Below are positions 48,501 to 61,700 of a DNA stretch of 64,000 bases, piece by piece; the first letter of the stretch is position 1; every line of letters starts with the position of its first letter. The notes below the pieces were generated by a model. That model ran no database searches, was not told the origin of the DNA, and worked only from the letters and a program-made list of their open reading frames with translations. Source of the stretch: Lottia gigantea (lineage: Eukaryota > Mollusca > Gastropoda > Lottiidae). The position numbers and the translations under genes are program-made. Location: NCBI RefSeq assembly GCF_000327385.1, contig NW_008708709.1, positions 1 through 64,000 of the forward strand, in the 5' to 3' direction.

Positions 48501-51500
48501 AGTTTTCATGTTTTATTTTGGTTTGAAATGTTGTAAATATGATTTATTATGACTAAAATGTAACATAAATATGGTATATAATGAGTTATTATAATGTACC
48601 TTAATTTTTGACAAGATATGACGCACCAGTACATCACCGGTCATTAATATAACTATTGTATAGACTAGAGATACACGTGGATATAGCACCTAGTATATGC
48701 ATATCAGTCAAAATACATTCAAAATCTAACAATACAAAATACAGCACATTTCTATCTTATTTTGCAGTGATGGTGAACATTGGAAAAAATGTCGAAGTGT
48801 CATGAATCCAAAATTTTTACGACCCAAAGCTGTTGGAGAATTTGTCGAAGGCATAAATGGTGTAGTAGCATCATTTGTGGATCGTCTCAGGTTATTGAAA
48901 GATGCGACAGGAGATGGTGAACCTATACCTCATTTACCTAACGAACTGAGCAAATTTACTATGGAGGGTAGGTGGACACTATGTCAACTCTGACACGTGG
49001 TCAGGCACTTGCCGACATTTAACTTCAAAACCAATAGCTTAAAGAATATCCTCTGAATTATAAAACTATACGACGCATTTGAAAACCAGTAAACTGCTAT
49101 TAGTTTCTGAAGAATGCAGTATAATTCTATTTTGAACAGGAAATGTATTTTGAAATATTTCCCGAGTAAAGGCTAATGAAGAAACTGTTAAAGAAATGTT
49201 TTGTATGTGTTAAAAATGTTGGTCAATATTAACTTTACAGATATAGGTCAATCTTCCTCTAAACGTCACTTTAAAACACCTTTTTATAATGTATATTCTA
49301 ACATGGTTTCCTTTACTTACCTTTGTATAATATTTTCAATTTCAGCTCTTGGTTGGGTACTATTGGACAAAAGATTGGGGTGTTTAGAAGAACACGTCGA
49401 AGAAAAAGTCCAAAATTTTATCTCCTCAATAGCTACCATGTTTTTAACTGGACATCAGTTGATGATTTTCGCTAATGTACATCAAAAATTGAACACGAAA
49501 CCATGGAGAAACCACGTGAGATCATGGAACACAATTTATGAAATAGGTATGAACAATGAACAATAAAGTATTTTACACTCCGCATCAATATGAACGAAGT
49601 GTTTTGTTACTTTGAGGTTTGTCGACGTATCATTGGATTTAACTGATAGTCTCTATGGTATGTCGACATTAACAAATTATTGAATTACATTACATTAAAA
49701 GTCTCGTCAGTGTATATTGATCGTATCTATTGTTTATGGATGGTTACAAGGTATTTGACGTTAACAAAATATTACATTATACACAATCTTAAGTATTTCT
49801 TTAATTAATATTGATAGTCTATCGACTTGAGCAGAGTTTTTGGTGTTAACGAGTTATATTTATCAACAAAATATTAACCTGAATTGTTTATCGACGTGAA
49901 CAAAGTATTTCATTTTGTCAAATCTCTCTATTGTTCATGAACAAAATGTTTCATTATACTGACAATTAACTTAAGCTTTCGCATTTTTTGAAAGATTTTT
50001 TTTTTAAATTTCAGCACAGGACTATATTGATGAAAGAATGAAAGATGTCGCTGAAAGATTAAGCGGTGACATAAAAGAAGGAGAAAGGGTAGATTTTTTA
50101 ACGTATTTAGTTGGGAGTGGTAAATTAAGCCGCGAAGAAATCTATGTGAATATTACAGAGGTGTTATTAGGTGGAGTGGATACGGTATGTAATAATATCC
50201 CCTTCATTCTCTAACTTTATGAATTAACTTTCACACACACAATTCTCTTTACGAAAAAATAATTTGTAGAGAAAAACTTTCAGCACCAGAGATTTTGAAC
50301 ACACACAACATTCATCGAGCTTAACAGAATACCCTTACTGTCAAATAACACTAATATAGTTGTAAAAATGAAAATGTGTTTTAAAGATTATATTCAAGTC
50401 GTCAATAATACAGCGTGTATGTATCTTATGCTTGGTTTCGCTAAATAAAGCACGAATAAACAAACATTGTGGTATAAAGTGGCGGGGTTTTAGAACTAGT
50501 CAAGTAGAAAATGATATATTCTCTACTTAAAACATATTTGAAACGTTCACACTAATTTATGACCTTCCCTCATACTATCGAAATATTTGAAATAACCTTT
50601 GACTGTTAAGACGTAATTGTACATATTATTACCTTCAATAAAAACCAATATTGACAGTTTTTTCTCATTTTATATCCTTCTTCATCTCAAAATTGCCAAA
50701 TATTACCCTGAAGCAAGATTCCAACTAAAAGATCTATAAATACATGATTTATATTCCATCATTTGAAAAAGACTCTTTTATGGATGTCTTAAGATTTGGT
50801 ACGCCTTGACCCCAGTTAAAAGAGTTCACTTGAAATATTTGTGTTTGTTTTTGATAAACATGTCACTTTAACTCCAGTACACACAACGTTCACCAAATTC
50901 CCCCCTTTTAGTTGGATATCAACATCGCTATATATGTCTAACAAAATATACACAAACCTACTTTAACAGGTCATAAAAAGTGAGTTGATTGACAAAGTGC
51001 ATTTGTATCTCAATCTTTTTCATGAGAAAAATGCAATCAAATGTGACATAATTTAGCCCTAAATTTGAGAATGTCACATATAAGATATGTGGTTTCTTCA
51101 CAAGTTATTTGATTGGGTGGAAAGTTGAGTGATGATGGTACACTTCACAAGTAACTGATGTTTAACTCTTGACAATTTATCTCAAGGTCTTCTGGATAAA
51201 TTTGTCACATTATTTATGTTGTACTGTTTAATTGTTCTTAACCTGCCATTCAGTATATTTTAATATAATTACAGGCAGCCAACTCCTTCTCATTTTTACT
51301 GTATTCATTGGCTAAACATACTGAGTCTCAAGATATATTACTGGAAGAGGTCGACCGAGTGTTAGGCGGTAAAGTGTGTTCTTATGAAGACCTTCAACGT
51401 ATGCCATATTTAAAGGCCGTCGTTAAAGAAACTCTACGGTAATTATAAAGTCATATAAGGAGAGTCTCAGGCCGAAACAAGCTTGAAAGTAGGCCTATCC

Positions 51501-52870
51501 GTTGCAGTCGGAAACCCAAACTGAATGTAAAACAGCTGAAACTGATGTCAAATATGATTTTTCAGTCGTCAGAGCACCCAGGTTGACAAAAACCAACCAG
51601 ATTTCCTCTGATGCTGCCAATTTCAAGAACGTCCAATTGGTCTGGCATACCACCAGTTAAAAAGTCTACACGTTACCTCGTTTAGAGTTGAAAATCAAGG
51701 AATTGATTTGTATAGATATGAAAGATGTCATGTATTTATTGTAGACTTTATCCACCGATTCCTATTAATGCCAGAGTAATGCAAGAAGATACCGTCATTG
51801 ATAATACTCTAATACCCAAAGGAGTAAGTTTACCTTAATATTTCAATATTTAATGTTCAATATAACAACACATGTTATAGTCCATATCATTACCCTACAT
51901 ATTATGTAAATAAGAGTAAAAAAAATCAATTTTTTAAAACCAAGTTGACGTTTCTTTTTTATAGAACGTAATTTTGGACAAGATTTGATACCGTTATAGA
52001 CTATAATTATGTATATTTGTATAGAATCTTGTCTGTTAGTTCTTTTGTTCGCGTAGGGTATTGAAATGTACAGACTTCAGAGCTCTTGGCATGGTCCAAG
52101 TACCGCATATATATTATCAGTTTTCAGAATATACCAGGGACTTATTCCACCCCTTTTTACTTGTAGACTATTGTGTTACTCAACAAATACACAATGGCAC
52201 GAGATGAGAAGATATTTACCAATCCAGACAAGTTCATACCAGAACGGTGGTTACGAGCTGAAGCTAAAGATTGGCACCCATTTTCTAGCATACCATTTGG
52301 CTATGGAGCTAGGAGTTGTGTTGGTAAGTTCTTTCTTATTCTTTTCTGACATGGTCTTTACGTGTTACGTTGCTTCTTTTATTGGAAACCTTATGTGGAT
52401 TGTCCGCAATAGCTTAGTCTATGAAAATAGAAGATGGGGAGTATATATTCTACAATAAAAGTGGCCCTTTATGACTTAATAGCTATTATTAGTCTTCATG
52501 ATATACCTTTATGTTTTCAGGTCGTAGAATTGCCGAAACAGAAATCTATTTAGCAACAGTAGGAGTAAGTATATAATTATATTGTTTATTGTATACGTAA
52601 CTCATAATAATAAGTTTTTTTGGGATGTAGCTGTTGCATTAGATGTAGATTGAGAATTTTAAAGTGATCATCTGGTCACAATAAAAAGTAATCGTTTGAT
52701 AGGCACGAAATGCTTTCTCCCACAACAATACTTTACAATATTTTCCTTTTTATTTTCAGATTTGTCAGAAGTTCCGAATGTCTGTTAGTGATAAATTTGA
52801 TATTAAACCATCAGTTCGAACACAGTTAACACCAGGACCAGAGTTACCCATTTTGTTTACTGAACGATAG
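42505..52870 (+). CDS. Mitochondrial-clan cytochrome P450, 514 aa, 10 exons
   Basis: A heme-thiolate monooxygenase. Exons: 42505-42732, 48165-48355, 48768-48967, 49346-49546, 50015-50184, 51275-51438, 51745-51823, 52167-52323, 52521-52564, 52760-52870. All are GT-AG, frame is kept, and they total 1545 nt ending in TAG. The first 30 residues are Arg/Lys-rich with one acidic residue, as in a mitochondrial presequence. LPGPNGVP is the proline-rich hinge; WKKCR (145-149) is the C-helix WxxxR; GGVDT (326-330) is the I-helix; ETLR (382-385) is ExxR; FIPERW (434-439) is the PERF-like motif; FGYGARSCVG has the heme cysteine at 462. The following GRRIAE and the full length match the animal mitochondrial clan (CYP10, CYP11, CYP12, CYP27 and CYP24 relatives), which take electrons from adrenodoxin. 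I cannot name the subfamily or substrate. All core motifs are present, so it looks functional. The start is the first ATG of the presequence frame. Confidence 0.95.
45815..46195. repeat. Degenerate TTCGATCTCTTGATG repeat in P450 intron 1
   Basis: About a dozen irregular copies of a 25-30 bp motif, CAATGTTCGATCTCTTGATG followed by CACC. Examples are TTCAATCTCTTGATGGTCAC, TTCGATCTCTTGATGCACCA and AAATCTCTTGATGATTACCA. Strongly diverged; it also creates a short meaningless ORF. Confidence 0.75.
47919..48080 (+). repeat. 83-bp tandem duplication just before P450 exon 2
   Basis: CTGTTCACCTTGTCAGCTTG followed by CT(T/C)CTTCTACCATAGGAA(A/C)ATATCTTTACAAGGTATTTTCCTCAAATG occurs at 47919 and again at 48002. 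The copies differ at only a few positions, so the event is recent compared with other repeats here. Each copy holds a good-looking acceptor (TTCTTCTACCATAG) and, 17 bases on, a good donor (ACAAG/GTATTT). Confidence 0.9.
49547..49970. repeat. Very degenerate GAACAAAGTATTT repeat in P450 intron 4
   Basis: Phrases such as ATGAACGAAGTGTTTTGTTA, TCGACGTGAACAAAGTATTT and ATGAACAAAATGTTTCATTA recur through the intron at irregular spacing, with TCGAC and TTAACAAA spacers. Probably an old tandem repeat near the limit of recognition. Confidence 0.4.
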
Positions 52871-54280
52871 GACTGGGATAGATAGCGTCAGGCGGTGGTC
52901 ATCTCTTCATCCTCCACAGGTCGTTCTCCTTCCCAACCAACTAGTGTGACAGTTACCTGGGACAGTATACTATATTCGACCTACACGAGCGTTTCGTGGT
53001 TATTGCATGATATATTCAGCTAGAACAACACCCCATCAACATGTTTACCACTAGAAATAAACGAGGGAAGACAATCTCAGGGTGGCAAACTTATAACTCA
53101 ATTTATTTCTTGAAGTCACATCACTTCATTTATTTATAAGTGTTATAGTTAATCTTGTAACTTTGATAGCTTCAGTGTTAAGAAAGGAAGCATGTTGCAA
53201 TATTCAGACTGTTTAGCTAGATTACCAGCTAATTAATCCATAAGCAATAATATGAATGTGATTATAATTTTTATTTGACTATCTGCTGTAATAGAGCAGC
53301 TGTGTTGTTATAAAGACTTCTTGTGAAGAAGCTACTAGCCAAAGACATGAAAAGTCTAGATTGACGATATAAAAACGGGTATAATATATGTTTAATATAG
53401 TGCCATGTACAAAGTTTATTGAGGTATTTAAGAAGAATTCTTCAAATGAGACTTTCAGAGACATAATGTTCTGTTTTTAGCATACTACTGTGACATTTTT
53501 ACACTGTACATGATTGAACACGCCGTCTACCTCCATTATAATGTATGTGTATAATATCTAGATATCAACAACTAGTGGATAAAAACCGAGAAATCTCAAC
53601 TTGCTTACATTGGTTCAACTTAATTCATAATAAAAACAACTGTGAACATGTTACAAAGAACACTGTACAGTGGAATGAGATTTACCCATGCATTTTAAAT
53701 TGGACAGTCTAGTTTGACCTCTCTGACTATAGGAAATATGTATATATACAATGAAATGCTCACAGAGGTTGAAAATTTAACGTGTCTAAATACGCTGTCA
53801 GTATTACACTTTGTTTTTTATCTGCAATTCTTATGTGTATACCTCTACCTTCTCGTGTAAATATCATGGTATTTTATTCACTATTTAATTATACAAACTT
53901 ACAAAAAATAAATTACAATGCTCAGCCTTCAAGTGTCACTTCTCAGTTTACTAGATAGAAATGACAGATAGCTAGTTTTTACAATGTATCTATATAGTCA
54001 TGGATTTAGTCTATTTTACACAGGTAATGATAGATAGAGTTCATACCATATAATAATTGTTGAATTAGCATTATCTTTCATTTCTATTACAGTTATAGTA
54101 TTTGACCCAAACTATAATCTCAGCTTCAGATAAAATCAGCATATTTATCATGTTATGAATTGAAACTGATAACTAAAAACCAGCCACTTGACGTCTCATT
54201 TTAAAAAGATAGCTTGCCAGGCAAGGTAACATACGCCCACTGGCAGCTGTCAGAAATGATTAAACAGTCTTTAGTGACTA
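52871..54280. other. 3' UTR and downstream flank of the P450 gene
   Basis: No ORF of interest. Candidate polyadenylation hexamers AATAAA are at 53056-53061 and 53907-53912. The real 3' end is not determinable without transcripts. Confidence 0.5.
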
Positions 54281-55021
54281 CAGGGTTGCACAATATAGCT
54301 AATAGAGTGAAACGTCAAGTCAGACACGATATTTCGGTGAAATATTATCCGATCATCGCGAAAATTGATAGGGATCATCTTCATAATGACATTGACATAC
54401 AAAATAAAAATCAAAAGAATCTGTAAAGCACGAGTTGCACACTATAGCTAATAGAGTAAAACGTCAGGTCAGACACGATATTTCGGTGAAAAATTATCCG
54501 ATCATAATGAAAATCGATAGATCATCATGAAAATCAATAGGGATCATCTTCATAACGACATAGACATACAAAATAAAAATCAAAAGAATCTGTAAAGAAT
54601 TGTAGCCTGTAGAGTGAGCACGAGTTGCACAATATAGCTAATAGACTAAAACGTCAGGTCAGACACGATATTTCGGTGAAAAATTATCCGATCATCATGA
54701 AAATCGATAGATCATCATGAAAATCAATAGGGATCATCTTCATAACGACATTGACACATAAAATAAAAATCAAAAGAATCTGTAAAAAATTGTAGCCTGT
54801 AGAGTGAGCACGAGTTGCACAATATAGCTAATAGACTAAAACGTCAAGTCAGACACGATATTTCGGTGAAAAATTATCCGATCATCACGAAAATCAATAG
54901 GGATCATCTTCATAACGACATTGACACACAAAATAAAAATCAAAAGAATCTGTTAAAAAATTGTAGCCTGTAGAGTGAGCACGAGTTGCACAATACAGCT
55001 AATAGAGAAAAACGTCCCCCC
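54281..55021. repeat. 190-bp tandem repeat, about four and a half units
   Basis: Units start with CACGAGTTGCACAATATAGC at 54429, 54619, 54809 and 54980, with a truncated first unit from 54281. Spacings are 190, 190 and 171 bp. The short unit, like the first, lacks one of two adjacent near-identical segments (ATGAAAATCGATAGATCATC). Each unit includes GTCAGACACGATATTTCGGT and ATAGGGATCATCTTCATAAC. Units are very similar, so the array is fairly young. The 70-codon ORF across the first unit is not convincing as a gene. Confidence 0.93.
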
Positions 55022-55224
55022 TGGTTTCTCCTTCGAGTTCGATCATTAACACAAATATGTGTTTCAATCTTTATTATCGCTAAGGGCAATAATGTGATAT
55101 GCTCTCTCCTAGCTCAAAAATGCAGCGGAACACCTGTTTTACCTATCCCTACAACCTACTGTACTGTATTGTACTGTGCAAGACTATGTCCTGAAGAATT
55201 TGGATATGCATTAGTTTCACTATC

Positions 55225-55480
55225 TCAAAGAACATAGTTAGACATATTTTTGACATGTATCTTGACTTGTATTTGACATGTATCTTAAGAAACCTAGATA
55301 GATATATTATATTTAACATGTATCCCAAAGAACATGGGCAAATATACCCGTTGTACCTTTATCGAAGAACATTTGCAGATATTTTATTATTGCAAAGAAC
55401 AAAAGAAGATTTATCGTGTCTTCTAATTCAAAGAAGAAAAATCTATCTCAGTGAAAACAGATTTAAACGCACATGATTAT
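55225..55480. repeat. Degenerate AAAGAACATG...GACATGTATC repeat
   Basis: Imperfect copies of (T/C)CAAAGAACAT followed by AGA/CAAATAT and TTGACATGTATC recur about six times at 30-40 bp spacing. The small ORFs here (54986-55237, 55255-55476) follow the repeats and are not recognised. Confidence 0.4.
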
Positions 55481-57340
55481 CACTTTTACACATTGCAAAT
55501 AGACATAATAAGGCATCTTGCGTTTACTAGCTTGAATATATAAAAGATCTAGCCCCTTTAATCGTTTATATAAGGGACTCAAATTAATGTAAGTCATTCT
55601 TATAGAGGGTATATTGTACGGGGTTATTCAGTATGAATACTGAATACAGGTCAAAGACTTAATACACTACAATGATTACAAACGATCATAATAAAATGAC
55701 GGTTTAAGCCAACAAAACCGTGCTTTATGATGGGATTACTGTGTAAGGGTAAACATAACCTTTACCAACTTATAGACCTGTTTTAACCACCATATAGCAT
55801 AAGAAATATTGGTGAAATCTAGGTATAGCTTTTAGCTACAAGATCTTTTAGAAGCAAAAGCCCAGTTACACTTGGATTACATGTGACTCTATACTGCTTT
55901 CAAATACAATCAAAAACTATTCTAAAAGGAAAAGAATCCAAGCCAAAATATTGAAATTGAACTAATTTTGTAGGCTTCAGTTAGATGATGATAGCATAAC
56001 TAAAGACAAACCAAAATATTTGAACATAGTTAACTATTAAATTTCCATAGCATTCCATTCTGCCCCAAGAGCCTTATAACCATGTTTGTGGACTTCGATA
56101 GCTTATTCTATTCTCCTCGTATGCAAATATGAACACCTATACTTTAATTCCACTGAACGAATCACATCATTATGAGAGCTCATTATTCTAGTTTCATTAT
56201 GGAAGCTCCTCTCAAAGACGATTTTCAAATACATTAGGTAATCTTATCTTATAGGAACCTTAAAGGCATCGTGTTAGAGGAATACCTAAGCCGTGCCAGA
56301 TGCCTATCTGGGTCAATTTTATTTTAGAAATGCTCAGTAATCGATATATGGAAATGATATTGAAATAACAAACCTTTGCTTTCATTGGCGTTATCTTCTA
56401 CATTCGGCCAAATGGTGCTGATTGAAATTATGTTATTGTTTCAGTTCTTAACTGACAACACCATGTGGAGTTTTAAAGGAAGTGATTAAAGTAATAAAAT
56501 AGCTTGGATTTCAAATGTTATCGCATATCATATACCATTAGCAAAGGTAACTTGCTAAAAAGGTAACACATGGCAATCAGAAATTCAATAAATTACCATC
56601 AATAAAATACATATTGTTTTTCAAAGCAAATTTAGTATCAAAGCGAAGAACTATTTAGTATTTAGTAATTTTCCAAGCAAAATTCCCTCATTTCTTTGCA
56701 ATTTCATGGCAATTTCATATCTCTTGCACATCCGCTATTGTATACTGTATTAAACTGGCGACTTTGGTTGTAATTTCTCAATAATTCCCGACGCTTTAAA
56801 ACTATATATCAACACACCAGAACTTGTTATTGTGCTATTGTGTCTGAATTGCATTTTGGCAATAACTTGCATGTAAATTGAAATATCAACCCAAAAGTAG
56901 TGATGCTAATCTTAAATGGTATTTGGGCTCCTTGATGTAAACCTATGAATAGATTATTATTGGAAACTTTTGTTTTTGAAGACATTTCTGACAAGGAAGT
57001 GTGTGTATATTTCGGTGCTTCCTAAGACATGTTTTGAAAATTTCAATTCGAGGTTTTGAAAACGATACAACAATTCAAACACGTGACAAGAAACCAGTGG
57101 CTGAAAATAGGCCATCGCCTTACTTTTAACTTCACGCATGTGTTGCTCTGGAAATTATGATAATGATTTATTATCCAATTTTATTTATCAATTCTTCATA
57201 ATTCGGATTACTTGTGTTTCAAGAACCATTACTCCTTTCCAAAACTTGCACTAACTCTTTGGTATACAAATTAACATATAAAGACCAACAGTACTTAAAT
57301 TTAAATAAAACAGTACTGCATACCACCAATTCTTAAGGAT
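55481..57340. other. Non-coding region, nothing recognised
   Basis: No convincing ORF, RNA gene or repeat seen by eye. Confidence 0.5.
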
Positions 57341-57399
57341 ACAAATGACTGATTCATTCATATGCCACCAAATGTACAGGATACAGAACAGCAGTTATA

Positions 57400-58700
57400 T
57401 CAAGGATCCTTATATAACAAGGATAAAGAACACCAGTTCCTCAAGATTCAAATCAGTAGTTCTACAGGATAAGGAACATTAGTTCTTCAAAGCTCCAGAT
57501 TAGCAGTTCTACAGGCTAAGGAGCAACAGTTCTTCAAGGTTCAGATCAGTCAGCAGTTCTACAGGATAATCTAGCAACAATTCTTCAAGCTCCGGATCAG
57601 CAGTTTTACGGGATAAGAAACACTAGTTCTTCAAGCTTCAAATCAATAGTTCTACAGGTTAAGGAACAACAGTTCTTTAAGCTTCATACCAATAGTTCTA
57701 CAGGATAAGGAACACCAGTTCTTCAAGCTTCAAATCAATAGTTCTACAGGATAAGGAACATTAGTTCTTCAAAGTTTCAGATTAGCAGTTCTACAGGATA
57801 AGGAGCAACAGCTCTTCAAGGTTCAAATCAATAGTTCTACAGGATAAGGAGCAACAGTTCTTCAAGCTTCAGATCAGCAGTTCTACAGGATAAGGAACAC
57901 TAGTTCTTCAAGCTTCAAATCATTAGTTCTACAGGATAAGGCACATCGGTTCTTCAAGGTTCAGATCAGCAACTCTACGGGATAAGGAGCACCAAGTCTT
58001 CAAGCTTCAGATCATCAGTTCTACAGGATACGGAGCACCAGTTCTTCAAGCTTCAGATCAGCAGTTCTACAGGATAAGGAGCAACAGTTCTTCAAGGTTC
58101 AGATCAGCAACTCTACGGGATAAGGAGCACCAAGTCTTCAAGCTTCAGATCATCAGTTCTACAGGATACGGAGCACCAGTTCTTCAAGCTTCAGATCAGC
58201 AGTTCTACAGGATAAGGAGCAACAGTTCTTCAAGGTTCAGATCAGCAACTCTACGGGATAAGGAGCACCAATTCTTCAAGCTTCAGATCATCAGTTCTAC
58301 AGGATACGGAGCACCAGTTCTTCAAGCTTCAGATCAGCAGTTCTACGGGATAAGGAGCACCAGTTCTTCAAGCTTCGGATCAGCAGTTCTACAGGATACG
58401 GAGCACCAGTTCGTCAAACTTCAGATCAGCAGTTTATCAGAATAAGGTTCCTCAGCTCTACAAGATAAGCAACACCTGTTCTTAAAACTTCAGATAAACT
58501 GTTATTCAGGGTAAGGAACACAAGTTCTTCAAGATTCAGAAATCAAGGAGTACCAGTTCTTCAAGATTCGGAAATCAAGGAGTACCACATCTTCAAGCTT
58601 CATATCAGCAGTTCTACAAGATCAAAAACACTGGTTCTTCAAGATTCAGCTCAGCATTTTTACAGGATTCAAGATTCGAATCTACAAGACAAAAGCACCA
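57400..58700. repeat. 46-bp minisatellite with 138-bp higher-order units
   Basis: About 28 copies of a 46-bp unit: GGAGCACCAGTTCTTCAAGC, then TTCAGATCAGCAGTTCTACA, then GGATAA. The centre (about 57950-58340) is organised in trimers of 138 bp: a GCAACTCTACGGGATAA unit, a CATCAGTTCTACAGGATACG unit and a GCAGTTCTACAGGATAAGG unit, repeated about three times. Both edges are diverged and irregular, as expected for an array that grows in the middle. No coding function is evident. Confidence 0.95.
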
Positions 58701-61700
58701 GTTCTTCAGGGTTTAGAACACCAGGCCGTCATTTCCGAAAGATTCAGATCCCCATGCCTTCAATTTTTTTAAGCCGTTAGTTCTTAAAAATTAAGATGAC
58801 CAGTTCTATAAGATACAGGCCACCAGTTATTGACGATTCAGATCATTAATTCGCCAAGATTCAGACCGCCTATTCATTTCCATTTCTTCGGGAAGCATGC
58901 ATTTATTTCGTTCTATTTTTCTACTACGTAACCAGAGTTAACCATTAGCTTGAGTCCAAAAACTCAATAATCTAAGCAACGAGTGTTGAATTGCTATCAG
59001 ACATTCTCACTCTTCCGAGATGCCTAATTCTGGTGTTTGATCGACTCGTCTACATGTCAAATCGTCGACAGTTAACTCGTCAACAACGTGAACATGCGAT
59101 TCGTCAGCTCGGTACCTTATACTAAGAGTGTTTGGTATATCATTTTGTGAGATAACTATGAAAACTAAATTTTTACTTTGAAAGGTTCTTTTGTGACCTT
59201 TTGCAACTCTTAGAGTAGTATAATAACTAATCGTATAGATCATTAGTGGTATAATTATTAGATCTATGTTAATACTAGATTTTGGTCACTTAGTCTGAAT
59301 AAGCTTATTAAATACAGCAAAACATCGTCAACCACAACATACCATGATTAATATGTCATCACCACTTTGCAATGTGAATATTTTCATTTTAAATCCTTTC
59401 CTTATTTATAATAGGTTAAAATAATTGAATAATCATAATCCTTCCGTTCAGTAACAAATTGGTTTCATTTTCCGCGATAAAATCAAATATAAATTTTTTT
59501 TTCAACCTGAAAAATTACGTTTTTGTCACAAAAACACCTCTCAACATCTAGAAAAAGTTTCATTAAACATATTTAGACATCCCAGTACGAAAAAAAACCA
59601 GTTTAAATTAATATTTTTTTAAGCTGAAGATAACTACTCAGTTAACCCTATATATATTTGAATAATGAAAGAAAGATTTCAAGAAGACCATGTTTGACCT
59701 AGCTGCAAGATCTATGGCCATATGTAAAATCATCGCTACTCGAGCCTCAATAACAATCAAAAATTTGTGGTCAAGGGTCAAAAACGTGTAATGCTGTATT
59801 TAGAATTCCTTACAAAATTGAGAATTGTAACTATAATAAGCTTCAACATTTCTTGAAGAAAAATATCATAATTGTACTGAAATAGAGCTTTGTATATAGT
59901 ACAGATTTTGAATTTACGTCGTAATTGTTTGTAAATCACCAAATCAGCAAAAATCTCAAGGCAGTAAGCCACAAGCACAAACCTTCAAGGTATCGTTCAG
60001 TTAAGGCTTTGCCAATTTTAGATATTTTCAGACTATCACATCGCTATTGGCTCCAATTAGATGTGAGAAGTATTCCAAATGTGACCATCTTTGGCTAAAT
60101 TTTGATACAATAAAGTAAGCATCGTTTCAAGGTTATCTCGATAAAAAGTCGCATTAGACTTTTGTCCCTAAGCATCGGTCTAGATAAAGGTCTATTTAAC
60201 ACAATAAGCATAGGCAAGATACACTAGAGAACATTAGCCCTCGAGAAACGACGTTTGGAATGGGAGTAATAACCACCAGGTTGCGATTTGCGCTACACGA
60301 ATCATGCATGATCTGTCGATCAGCCATCGTCTTAGGCTACAATTACATCACCGTCAATTACAAAATAGATATTTTATTTCTTGCCTGGTTTGTATTACCC
60401 TCGTCTAATTAGAGGTATTTTGCTTTCATAACGATGCTCTCCTTTAATATTGACTCCGCATTACTGGCGAAGAAATTATACAACAAATACATGAAGTGAG
60501 CTAAACACTCAGATTGCAGTGATAATAATAACCAAATCAGAGACATTAATTTTGTTCTTAATCCAATTCCTTGATATATCCTGCTTCTGTTCTTCTCAAA
60601 AACAGCTATAAAGTTGCAGTATATCACTTTTTTGTGTGAAGAAATGCATTTTAAAGAGATTAAAGGCAGTAAAGTTTAAGAGACTTGACTTAGTGATAAT
60701 ATAGAGTAAGAATAATATCAGTATACACCAAGGAACACATACTTCAGGTTGTACGGTGCGGAATCTCTCAAATTATACCTATTCACCTGTAATTGTCTAC
60801 AATACCCACATCTGAAAATATAACTGGCACAATAAGACCTGACAAATGACTTAATAGCAAATAGTTTTCTTGATTTATTACATACAAACCAGTAGGTAGA
60901 TAGACTTAATAATGATTCTTAACATTTCTTTAACACAATAACTACTAACATGATTACGTTTAACACAGAAAAAATCTAACAGAATATTTTAATATATGAT
61001 CTTGCACTAAGGTTGTACGTCTATGCACTTCCAAATGTTTGACATTTACAAGAAATCATCGTCAAAATAAACCAGAAATAAATAGTCGACATTGTGGTTG
61101 TTTATGATTTCGATTCCAGATGCTTATAGAATGATGATTTTATTTTTAACTAAAATATTTAATAAAGTGTAAGGATTATAGCCTCTACTAGCGCCATTCC
61201 GATGCCCTTCCAACTGGGGTACCTGTTATTACAGGAAAACGTAGCATGATAAGTATGTCAATTTCACCAATACCATTCGATCTAAAGTGATAATGCTTGT
61301 CCAGATTGTCAGTTTCTTCGGTTAGTTCTGTAAGGCTGACCAGGTTTATGTGGCCTACCATACAGGTACCCCAATAATAGTTGCCACTCTAGATAATGGA
61401 CAAAAAGTCAATATATATCATATTGCTGTAAAACGGGTCGGTTATCGATATCGTTGTAATATCGATATAAAATAAAGGTTATTGAGAACATACCTATTAT
61501 GTTTTTATTAGAGCTGTAAATACCTCTATCACATATATAAATTTAGATCATAAATCTACGTATGGTATTTAAAAATGCACTTCTGAATTTAGAAAATAAA
61601 TCACAAACGAAGATAATATAAGAAATAATGTGGTTCTCAGTTACATTTTAGTAGTACATATGTATTTATTTTCATAACATGATGGGTATCAGCTTCATTC

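Noticed and set aside
49201-49345. Coding sequence before P450 exon 4 in the same open frame
   Set aside because: The residues before ALGWVLLDKRLG do not match the family. The TTTCAG acceptor at 49345 restores the frame with exon 3.
52066-52166. Open frame before P450 exon 8
   Set aside because: It is in a different frame from the exon. The TTGTAG acceptor at 52166 gives TIVLLNKYTMARDE in the correct phase.
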